Positions 36,801 to 48,800 of a stretch of 64,000 nucleotides of DNA are shown in pieces. The notes beneath the pieces were generated by a model. The model worked only from the letters and a program-made list of their open reading frames with translations, ran no database searches and was not told the origin of the DNA. The first letter of the stretch is position 1. Each line of letters starts with the position of its first letter. The position numbers and the translations under genes were made by a program. Source of the DNA: Plazaster borealis (taxonomy: Eukaryota; Echinodermata; Asteroidea; Forcipulatida; Labidiasteridae); NCBI GenBank assembly GCA_021014325.1, contig CM037472.1:19205063-19269062 (forward strand), in the 5' to 3' direction.

Positions 36801-39800
36801 TTTTGGTAACATTGGTTTAAACGAGAGAAAAACGAAAAAGCTGCTCCTCCATGAAAATGTTTTTACGCGAAGATTTGTTTTGTAAAAAGAAAAGGGCAGA
36901 AAACACATACATAGAAGTACTTTATATTCATGTCTATACACAAGGTACAAGTCCAAATATGCATTAGATGCCCATGAAACCCTGCATTTAGATGCCCATG
37001 AAACCCTGCATTTAGATTGTTGGCTATACGTACCACCTTTATCAGGATATCTAATTGGGTTTTTTCTTTTGTGGCCCGAGTCCATGTCCTTCACTGGATA
37101 TTTTCATCAGAATGTAGTTTCTTTCAGTCAAATTGTGTAGATACTGTCAAAGTCTCCTTTTTTTATTAACAGTTTTATCCGTTTTGGTTACGTGTGTGAC
37201 GTGTATTTTGCTACAAATCAGAAATGAGCTTAAACTCCCCTAAAAAAAATAATAATAATAATTTTGGGGTAAAACAAGTTACAAATAGTCCCAGTGGTAT
37301 CATTTTTATCTTCACTGACCAAAATTTACATAGTTTGAAAACATTACTTGAAAAACAACAAAAAACCTATTTTTTGTGTAAATTTTTGTTTTCCAGAAAT
37401 AAAAATTGTATACATTTTGCCACTTGAAAAAAATAACATCATTAGTGAATATGATGTTTTAAATTTTGATGTTTGAGGCTCACTTTCTAGAGAATGGCCC
37501 CGTATGTGTGTTCTAAAATTATGATCTAAACAAATATATATATTCCTTCAGAAAAGGAACTGATTTGCCTGGATTTGCTACTTGACGAATGAAGGGTCTA
37601 TTCTCATTGTGTGAATTTTAAACCGCTAGTGTAAATATTTGCCTGAAATATCTGAGATATTTATTTTAAATATTACACTTAAGTTGTTTTTGTGAACGTT
37701 ATTGTTTAAAGAAGAGCTGTGCAATATTGGGGGGTGGGGGGTTGTGAATAATTGCCAGGCTCTGAAAAGGTTACTGTAGAGTATGCAATGGATGTATGAT
37801 TGAGTCGCGGATTACATGTATACGTGATATAAGGTTGCAGTAAGTGTTTGTGTCTTGTTGTGTCGGAGTACTGGTGATGTCTTAAATTTGTTAGATTTCG
37901 TTCATGCCAGATTCAATCCAAGAGGTATCAATCATTTACTGATTTGAAATGTTTGTATCTGTAATCGTAGCACAAAAATGTAGCAGGGTTGATACTTCAC
38001 GCCAAAGCGAATGCGAAGCGAATTTTGGCGACGCAATAATTGATACGCTGTGTTTTTCCAATTGTGACGCAAGAAAATTCGCTTCGCTTTCGAGTTGAGT
38101 ATTAACTGGGCTTAACAGTCAATTTGTTTATTTAATCACAAAGTTAAAATAATCGGAATTCATGTGTGTTTTTTGTTACCCGTTTCAGTACCTTACCACC
38201 AGAATACCGTACCACAAAGGATCTGGACCTCCTGACATCAACATGTTGCAAAAAGTCACAAAAAGTAAGTTATGAATATATGTCTACATGTACATCTACA
38301 TTGTACATGTGTTTAAGTGTTAAATAGGAAGTCTGGACCTAAGAACAAAGTCCACATACTGTAGGGACTTGAAACACTATGTGGACTTACACACGTCCAC
38401 ACAGTGTTTGTTACAGTGTTGAAGAATATGGTTTCTTTTAAGTGCACAGAGCAAAGTACGTGAATGCAACACTGAGCTGTGTGTGTATGTGTTGGTAAGG
38501 CAAAAGGTGTTGGTATCCTTTACAGTTTCTCATTGGTCATTGGTATCCTCATTGGGGAAAGTAGGGTGCAATCGGGGTACTAGACTGGTCCCCTATCCGC
38601 AAGAGTAAAGACAGGCACTGGTCTTACAGGCCTAGTGATTTCATTGGATACAATGATTTCATTGGATAAACGTGCAGTGACGTAAGCTTTCCATATCTGC
38701 GTTATGATTGGTCCGAGGTGATGTAGTTTGTCAGCTTGCACTTTCGGTCGTCTGCATATGCAACGTGTGCATAATGTTTGTACATATGCATGTAGTGTTG
38801 TTGTATTCAATATGTGTACATATGTACGTGTGATTCGACTGCGAATCTACATGTGAAATGAATGCGAGGTCAAAGGTACATTTGCAACATCCGGTCAGGC
38901 AGGTATCTAGCTGTATTCACGAGTCTCGAAGTGTGGCGTCACATGCTCAGGCTATCAGGGTACAAGCATACCCCAATGGGTGACTTTTGGGGTTGCTAGG
39001 TGGCAGCAGACTTACCAGGTCAATCCATTGTTTTTAGAAGCCTGCGCAAGCTCAGAATTATATAGACAGTGGAAAATTACCTGGGCTGTTTATTGGGGTC
39101 GTTAGGTGTCAGCAAACTTAGTAGTTTAATCCATCGTTCTTGGAAGCTTTTGCGCAAGCTCAGAATTATATAGATAGTGGAAAATTACCTGGGCTGTCTA
39201 TAGACCTCTATCATGCTGCCACCATCTTGGTCATGTTCCCTGTATCCAACATTAGCAATGAATAATAACAATCATTGTACAAATAGGAACCAGACTATTT
39301 CTCCTTCCAGCCTCGGTTTGGTTACATTGATTTGAATGGGAGAAAATCAAGATGGCCGCACCATGATAAAGGTCTATTGGGGTCTTTAGGGGGCATCAAA
39401 CTTACTAGTTCAATCCATTGTTCTTGGAAGCTTGCGCAAGCTCAGAGTATACCTTTCCCATGAAATATGTAAATTACACATCATGCGTGTGCACTAACAC
39501 TGCTGGTTGACCAAATGAGGTAACATGGAGTCTTTTTGTAAGGGGCTGATGGTGGTGTGTTGCATATATGCCTTTGTGCCTCTGCCTATAGCACTCAACT
39601 TCATGGCGTTTGCCAACCAATCATGTCTGTACGCCTGCGGGAATGTAATGAGCATATTTCATGAGAAGGGCTAATGTTGTAGACATTGGAAAATGACCTG
39701 GTATGTCTGCTGCCACCGGCATCCCAAAGATCCCCTTTCAGATAGTTCAGGTTTCAACAGTGTGAACACCCTGTAAAGCGCGTGATGCTACGGGTCATCA

Positions 39801-42800
39801 GCACAGAATTCCGCTGTGACTCTGTGAGCAATAATGTCAAGCCCCAAGTTCATAGAGCTGCTTAAGTATAAGTAAATATTGCTTAAAGAGTTCCTGTTAA
39901 GCACATTAAAGCAGGATACCAGTCACAGAGGGTACACAAGACATGGCAATTTGGCCGGTAACCATATTCTGGTAAGCATGTATTTGGTGCTTATAAGCAG
40001 CTCTAAGAAATTGGGCCCTGCAGCTGGTAACCAGGCCTGGTTTTGTTAGAATGCAGAGTTATATAGGCTTTCTGTAGGGTCTTTGCTATAGCTCTTAATG
40101 GTACGTGTGTTGCTGGTTACCCAGCTCGCCATGACACGATTTCTAATTACAAACGGGCAAGTGCCCTTGTGCAGTCTGATACATTATGCTCAAGAGTTCC
40201 TGTGACATTTGTGTTAATTGACATTCTATGAGGCTGTGCCAGAACAGACATGCATTTCATTCAAAGCTAACATGAAAAGTGACAGTTTTTCCGTGTTATC
40301 TAGTTGGTGCCCTGATATTACCATTCAATCCATATTGGTGGGGGGGGGGGGTACTACCGTATGGCTAAAATGTTTCACATCGAAACTAACAGAGAAAATA
40401 ACCATAGGGCCTGACACGAAAAACCAAATGAAATACCGACCAGATGGACAATAGCTTATTTGGAACTTAGTATTTGAAACCACTTCATTTATCAGTCAAG
40501 TAAGTGACCCCAAAAGTAGTGAAAGTGATTGCACTGCCTTTTTGCAGTGTGTGGTCACTCGAAGCCTTTTTGCTGTGTGTTTACTCTGATCTCACATCAT
40601 GGGCAGATCAACCCTTTCCATGCTGCTCAGGCAGCTGCTCTGTCCATAAACACCATGGCGCATGAATTTTCACAGGTTAGTTTTATGGTATATATCTACA
40701 ACTATATAGGATTGAAACAAACAGTGGGTTCCAATTACCAAACGTTTACAATCCCTTTAATACAGCTTTACACTAGACAACCCTTGCTCTTTGATAATAT
40801 ACATTATCATATCTTGTTCTCACTCATCTACACTACTTTATCTTGCCTGTAGGTATACACACATTAGTACGTGATCCTCTAATCCATAGAACTCTAGCCG
40901 GTCTTGGCCTAATTTATTACCATTATACATGGCCATATATAGGTCATATTCAGCCCATACTGTTCATCTTAAAGATGCCGTAGGCCCTGTGGATCCTTTT
41001 ACTTTTTTACTTAATTTGTCGTAACACTGTTTTACTTTGTCCTGATTCGACTGGAGATTGATACCATTGTCAGTTGTAACCAGACACATGTACAATGTTC
41101 TTGTACATGTCTGTAATTTTTAAGTGCCCAGAACATTTCAGTGGCTTCAAAACAGCAGTTGGATAAAACACCACATATTCAAAAAGTTAATATAAAGAAA
41201 TAAATTTATACTTTTAATCACGGTTAGGTTGGAGAACAGGGCTTTGTTTCATAGAGCTGCTTAAGCCCCAAAAGCAGCTAAGCACAAAACAATTTTGCTT
41301 ACCAGATTAAGGTCACCAGCCAAACTGCCATTCCACATCACGTATCATCTTTGACTGGTTTCCTGCTCAGTTTTGCTAAGAAGATGTTCAGCAAACTCTT
41401 CTGCAGAAGAAGCTCAATAAAATTGTGCCCTGGGGCTTTTTTTTCAAAACCTTGGCTTTGGTTCTGTCTTCGGCTCCAGTAATGATGTTGGAAACACCGA
41501 ACAAAATGTACACTGCTCAAAAATTGATGACGGAGCCCAAGCCGGAGCCGGATTCCAACCCGAGGTTTGGGAAAAGGCTCTGGTCTGAAACAGGCCTGGA
41601 TTTTCATCTTTGAGAGGGCAAGGTCATTTTCATTTTGCAAAGGGCACTTCCATTGGAAAATCTTAAAATCTATGGGAAACTTTCAAAGGCCAAGACCAGG
41701 GGCAACAGAGGCCATGGCATCCGTGTAATTCTAAGCCTGCTGAAAATTTGTTGAGGATATTTGTTTTTTCTGTAGGGGTGCATGAAGTACACTTTAAATC
41801 TACGCACTGAGTGATTCCCTCAGCTGTGTATGAGATGCAGGTTTAAGTGATGTATTGTACAGTAAATGTTGATACAGTCAACCTTATGCAGACTTGATAA
41901 CAACAAGAAAACTGCCCTGGAAAAATCGTGCCCCCCCCCCCCCCTGACCATGCCAAGCCTTGCTGATAGATCAAGAGGCCTATTGGCATGTTGTAAATGG
42001 ATTATAATAGGCCGTCCAGCCTGCCGGCGGCTACATTCTACCTCAAAACATTTTTAATGGCGATTCCATGATACCGATATCAACCATTTAAACTGTGGAT
42101 ATTTCATCATGAAATGCAGAAAGGGACAAACCCTGTCAACCCGCTAATGTGCATTTGTGATAAAAAAAAAGAGAAAAAAGTTTCATATTTTTCATTTCAT
42201 TCATCAAACTCAACAGTGTTTCTGGTAACTAGAGCAAAAGATTTTCTAATTGAACCTTTTTTTAAAATAATATTGATGCAAAAAAACACATGCTTTATAT
42301 TTGTTTTTTGAGGCATTATTGTAAATGTTTTATTGAGTGTAAACAGATCACTGTACTGTGGTTTACATTATTTTCAAATCCATGAATTATAGAAGTGCAG
42401 ATGACTTTAAAGTAAATGTTGTAAAACTTTACTTTTGCTGAATAGACCTGCCCGACTTCAAAGCCCTACATTTATTCCAACTGCACTTTCAGTTCTGAAA
42501 GCTGATCAAATTTCACACAAAAACATGTACTCAATTCCAGCGAAACCTCCCCAAAGGGCTTTGGGCATTTATTCAATATATTAATGATGGTTTTTCCTGA
42601 CCTTCTTTCCTGTAAATAAAAGATAAACATAATCTGGGTAGTTTATGAGCTGTCATATTCATTACAGTGTGGAATATGAAAGTTAACGTGACACCATGTT
42701 GTCAAGCGATATCCCCACTAAGCTGGTAACCCCCAAGGCCAGATTTTACATCATCTGGATCATTACGTTGATAGTCGCTGGTATCCTGCAGTGGAACTTA

Positions 42801-45800
42801 CGTCATGATTGTTCATTAGATTGGCGACGGCTCAGAGTCATATCCGTCACCTCCACTCACACTTGGGGCCTCTCTCCTCTGACAGGGAAAAGACAAACAC
42901 CAGACAGTGCTTGCTTGATTGTGTTTGTCCGGATTTGATGAATTCTTAAAGGCTCTGTATACGTTTGGTAATGACTCTGAAAATTAATGGCAATAAAAAC
43001 TTACTTGGTAGGAAGCACAGCAGCTTTGGAATGTATAATGCATTTTGAGAAACTTTTCACTTTGAAGTACTGCGGTTATGGAAAAAAATATCACTTCTTA
43101 TAATAATATCACAACAAATTTGAATGTGAGAAACGTTCCAGATTTTCGGCAATATCTCAAAAATGCTACCAACCTTTGATGAGTTTTATGGTATAGGCCT
43201 ATATCTACAACTATATAGGATTGAAACAAACTGGGTTCCACTTACCAAATGCATACAATCCCTTTAAACATCACAAAATGTCCAAGTATTTTTACTAATT
43301 TTGTCAAAATCTTTCGTTGCAAGCACAAACACCAAATGATTCAAATAAAAGTAAAACACCATTTCACAAATATTCAGTTTGATGATGATTTTTTTTTTTT
43401 TTTTTTTAAACACAAATAAGCAATGCAGATTATGATTTTTGTTTGTTAATTACATTATTTCTGGTAATCAAATTAAATATTCCGGATAAACCTTAAAGTT
43501 TGTGTTCTGATGATGAACAAGGTATACCAGTAAGACCAAAGTCAGATCCGAATTGGCAGCTACAGCTACGGCTACGACTGTTACTAAGGATGTTGCTAAT
43601 GAGGTCCTATACTTCAACGCATAATGACACAGCGATCAAGCCGCAGCCATAGCCACCAATTGGAACACGGCTTATATGTCAAGCAAAACCCTTGGTTCTT
43701 CTCAGAACTCTCTTCACACAGTGCCTCTCAAAACAATTATCAATCTTAAGTTGTTTGGTTTGGGTTTTTTTCTTCTTCCTATCAGACGGTTTAAATTTCA
43801 TCACTTCTGCTTCATTTTCCCGACGAGAGATTTGTTCAGCTAAGTTTGAACAAATTTTGAATCGCGATACTGTTCCACGATGCAGTACGTTTGGATTTGA
43901 TTACCTTGTGCATATTTTCTAAATCACACTCTATCCTCTACTCCTACTTGAAAGCTAGAATTTGATACATACAAGGGTACTGTATATCGTTCAGTTGATG
44001 TATCAATTCACTACATGATGCCTTGCTTGCTTCCCGGGTTCCCCCCTCCCTATTCTTCGTTCCTATTTGAAAGTCAAAACTTGTATGACCCCTGAACATT
44101 ATTCAGTCTGCAGCAGATTCGTTCCCCCATTCTAATAAAAATCGTAATTCCAAAGCGTGTTCAAACCCATGAGTAGGTTCTTGGATAGGTTTTTAGAGAT
44201 AAAGAGATTGATTAGACTTGATCATTACTCTTTGTCGGTGTGGGGTGAATAACCCTAAACTCCCCTGGCAGTCCATGGCCATCTCCGATGATAGGTGAAT
44301 ATCTTACCATGCATAATGTCTCTAGATCCTACCTCCCTTTTTTTTTTAGAACGATGAAAAGACTCCAGGCATGCATATTTCTTTAATTTGGTAATTTCGA
44401 TATGAGCGATTCATCCGCGGTTAGCATTTCTCGTTCCTGAAAAATCAATGAAAATATAGCATCGGTCATGTTTGTTCCCTGGTTCTCTTTTAATGTTTAA
44501 TGACAGCTTCATGTCATGAGGCGCTTTACTGAACAAACAAATCACAGTTCAAGCATCAAGATTAATTCATCAAAACATGGGTCCCTCTAGAGGGTATTTT
44601 GGAAAATATTCATGAAATCTTGATTCAAGGCGGGATTTCAGTTTGATTGATTTCCTAGTTTGCTAATGGGTGGCGCTCTTTTCCTTTAATCAATAATAAT
44701 TCCAATAACAAGTCCATCTGAGAAATGCATTGCAGGCCATGTTCAAATTGGTGGCTGCGGCTGTCACTAAGGGCATTGCTATGGGCCTGGCAATCAAGCC
44801 ACAGCCGCAGCTGCAGTCGATCATTCAAACATGGCCACACTTCTGAAAGTTTGTATGTTTGACTTCCCGCTGTTTTGAGTTCCATTATGATAATCAACTG
44901 AATTTGCACAGCTGTTCAATGTAGTCTGCTCCGCAGAGTAACAAATGTGCCCCAATCTTCACAGTTTGTTTGCCTTTAGTCGCAGTGATCGGGAAAAACC
45001 GACATTTTAATCAAATAACGTATTGAATTAAGCTACTGTTTATGCAATCCTGAGTTATTTACCAATGGTTTAAGCCTGATTTGGGTCAGGTATTTGGGTC
45101 TGCATCTAATCCAGTATGGCTGCAGGCAGAAAAAAAAATAGTGTTAATTATGTGAATAAAAAATGACGAGTACACCCTTGATGTATGTTTTGATCCTGTG
45201 TGAAAGAAGACTGGTTTATGCGTATGCACACATGGAAACTTGAAGATGAACGTTACACAGCGCACTGAATTAAGATGTTTGCATCTATTCATAATCGGTC
45301 TGAGCCCAGTTGCCTCCAGCATTCCCCCCCCCCTCCTTGCCATGCAGGTTCATGAAACACATTGAATGGTAAATCACTGATTAATTGTATTATGGGTTTA
45401 ATTGGAAACCCCATTTCGTTGTAACATGATATACAGTTATTGGGAGATGGCTAGATTCTGGACTTGGTAAATCAGGAGAAATAACGTTAGAGAAGGGAAT
45501 TTTTTGAGTGATTTTTGTTTCTTCTTCTTGATTTATTTACCTACACAAAGCTAGTTTTGTGATGATGTGGCGTATGTTCCCTGTATAACATGGGTACTCA
45601 ATACACATATTATGCGTGTTGTACATTGCTCTATGTATTGTGAGTGGGGAAGGGCTTTAAAGGCACTGTACACGTTTGGTAATTACTCAAAATATATATT
45701 GGCATAAAAACTTACTTGGTAATGAGCAACGAAGAGCTGTTGAAAGTATAAAACATTGTGAGAAACGACTCCCTCTGAAGTAACGTAGTTTTTGAGAAAG

Positions 45801-48800
45801 AGGTAATTTCTCACTAAAATAATAACAACTTCTTGTAAGAAGTTTTTATTCTGAAAGCACACAAATTTGTACAACATGGGTGTTTTTTCTTTCATCATTT
45901 TCTTGCAACTTCGATGACCAATTGAGCCCAAATTTTCACAGGCTTGTTATTTTATGCATATGTTGGGATACACCAAGTGAGAACACTGGTCTTTGACAAT
46001 TACCAAACGTGTTCAGTGCCTTTAAAGAGTTGTAGTGTTTGAGATTTTTTTTAAAAAGGGGGTAGTGTTTGGGTAGTGCAAAAGGTGTTTGCAACATTTG
46101 CAAAATTTGGCAAACGGTGTAGAGGAATGGATGTTCGCTAACTTTAAAAAAGGAGAAAAGCAGTAACAAGTTCATAAAAATTACACTTAATCCTGAACCA
46201 AACCTTACCTCAAACAAAGCAGATTGTTCGTAGTAAAGCGTTTCTGTTCTTTGTGTTAAATTGTACTTGTTTACAAATGGAGTAAGCGTAGAAATGAAAA
46301 TAGTTTGTTTAATTTTAAAGAGCAGACGACAAAGTATTGCCCAGCACATGGAATAATCGATGATTGATCTGACAGATTTGAAGTGAGCCTGTGCACAGCT
46401 TTTTTAATACTGCGCGTTCCAGTCCAAACAGTTAGCATGACACACTACCTGGGTAGCGCAAATGGTCCTCGAGTGGAGTGCACCCAAAAATCACATTTCC
46501 TTGACATTGATTATTCTGAACGGCCACTTTAAAAAAAAAACTATTTGGCCAAAGAAAAAAAAGTCCAGGGGCCGATTTCACAAAGAGATATGACTAGTCT
46601 TATCTGAAGTTCGGACCAGTAACTGGTCTTAACTTAAGACTAGTCCTATCGCTTAGCATTGCCTAGGACCAGTCCTAAGTTAGGAAGAGTTTTGTGAAAT
46701 CGATCCCAGGAACCTTAATACTGGCAAAATGGCAAGAACATTAGTGCCAGAGATTGAGGAAATAGACAATCATTAGTTTAACTGATTATGCTTTAATAGA
46801 GACTGAATCAATCAAACAAATTGCCCAGAATATAAAGCACCACTAACAGCCAGATCTCTTCCAGACTTTTCCCTCGATCCATCCTCATCATTAAGACGTC
46901 TCTCCCTATCTACTAAATCCAGTTCAGTCCCTGATTTACAATTTTGTAATTAATTAATCTCTGTGAATTACATCCGTGAGATTCTACTAAATTCTCTTGA
47001 ATTGTTGTCCCGTCTTGCAGTTCTGAGAGCAATTAACGACGACAGCAAAGATGTACCCGACCTACTGACCAACTACATCCTGAAAGGTATGCGGGGGGAG
47101 GGGGGGGGATATTGATTTCATGTAGGGTGGGGGTCAGGGCACAGTGTAAGATCCCCCCGAGGAGGAGAGAGCGTGATGCAACGGCTCAGCTCTGCCCCAC
47201 GGAGAGAGGGAAAGATTCATCAAGAAGTATAACAAGCTTGGAAGCTGATATCTGTTTTGAGAAGTAAAGCTGGGATTATGACTTGATGGGGTTTTAGTTA
47301 CAGTGCGGCCATGTTGGAATTATTGGGTTTAACATCGTGTAGTTGGTGGCAGTAAGCGTGATGGGTTTTATTATAGAGCAAACTCTTGCATGGGAATAAC
47401 TTGAAGCTTTGCATGGTGCAGGAAGTAAGGTGATATCGACTGGCAAAATACGGTCGGTAGTGCAGGTCTTTGCACCCCGAGGGTCAGTGAGTGACCAGAA
47501 GAAGGTCCTATTTCCCAAGGCCCAAGGGGGGTTAGACGTGCACTAGTAAACAAATTATGTGTTTTAAAACACACCACATTCCAAAATATTGAGAAGAACA
47601 AATAAATAAATAAATTCAGAAAATTCTAAAATTAAATCATGAGAACCATAATAATTTTGTTGTTCAATCTACACATCATGAGAGGGCACTGTGTTCAGTC
47701 AACAATTTTCAGTTAATTGCACGGTTAGGGAACTATTTCCCGCAAGTTACGCATATGCGATGCCTTGACGCGCATCTAGTTCACAGTGGCGCAAATTTCA
47801 TGCACTAGCCTATATTATTCCCACGTGACCGTGTTTCAGCCAATCAGAATACAGAACCAGCAAATAGGTGTGTTATAAAGTTTGCTAGCGACCTCCTCTT
47901 TTTTTATGAATTTATTTTTTTATTTTTTTATTTTTTTAACTCTGCAATACCAATGAATATGAAGATCAAAACACTTTCTAAACTCGTTTATATTGATGAT
48001 GTGAATCCTGAAAACCACATTTGAACTGTGATTTATTTGAGATTGTTCTTAAACCTTGCGAGGAGTCCCCTAAAAATGTGATTTACTCTTACTTTTATTT
48101 TGTATTTCGGCAAAAACGTCTTTAAGGAATATATTAACCTGATATAAAGAGCAAACCAGTTTAAGTTTCATCTTCAATCAATGCTTCTTGGGGGGGGGGG
48201 AAACAGATTCATTGATTTTTAGGGGCACTACATTGTATATATACATTCTAACGTGAAACATAAAGTGGATGGAACAACAGTGTGTGGGGATTTCTGGAGG
48301 GTACAACAGTTATGCAAAACATCTACTTTTCAAGAAGTGACAAGGAAATTATAAGTTGTGATAATCACATTTGAAAAAGTGTTAAATTTTCTTGAATTAA
48401 AAGGTAATGGGTTCAATTTTGTTTTATTTTTTCTTTATTATTATTATTATTTTTTAAAAACAAAATTTGAGGGGGGGAGAGATACATGTAACTGCTTCTT
48501 CAAATGTTTGCAAATTCCTCAAAGTCAGCGACCATCAACTTGGTTTGAGGAAACATGATTGATTCGTCTCTTGCGTCAGAGAGTGTGTCCCAACCAGCAA
48601 TGTTCCTTTTTTGCCCTGTGGCTGAAATAAAGCCAGTAAGCAATGCTCGCTAACTTGCCCATAATTGCAAATTGCATTGGAGGGACAAAAGCTTCTTCCC
48701 GTCACACGGCAGCACATTCAACCCTGTCCTGGTGCAACATCCCATGAAAGCAATGGGGGATCATTTGATCATTTGCTTAAAAGACTCTCATGAGTCCAAG

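Larger units (their letters stand above)
35151..38188 (+). other. FEZ intron (3.0 kb)
   Basis: It begins GTAAGA and ends TTTTTTGTTACCCGTTTCAG. It contains the poly-G run at 35198, a very well preserved MITE-1 hairpin (35637-35878), a GTTCATACTT-type MITE (36307-36469), a fragment of the 39201 element (about 36774-36850) and another inverted element (37986-38113). The flanking exons join directly in phase 0. I found no additional linker exon in this interval. Confidence 0.75.
38265..47020 (+). other. FEZ intron (8.8 kb)
   Basis: It runs from GTAAGT to TTGTTGTCCCGTCTTGCAG. It contains a 106-bp tandem repeat with a TA-flanked element (38987-39480), MITE-1 copies (39840, 41239), MITE-2 copies (40670, 42948, 45659), a MITE-6 pair (43546, 44735), family E (41589) and MITE-3 (46568). 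I see nothing beyond AT-rich sequence and homopolymer runs in 42.0-42.9, 43.7-44.7 and 44.9-45.6 kb. Confidence 0.78.
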
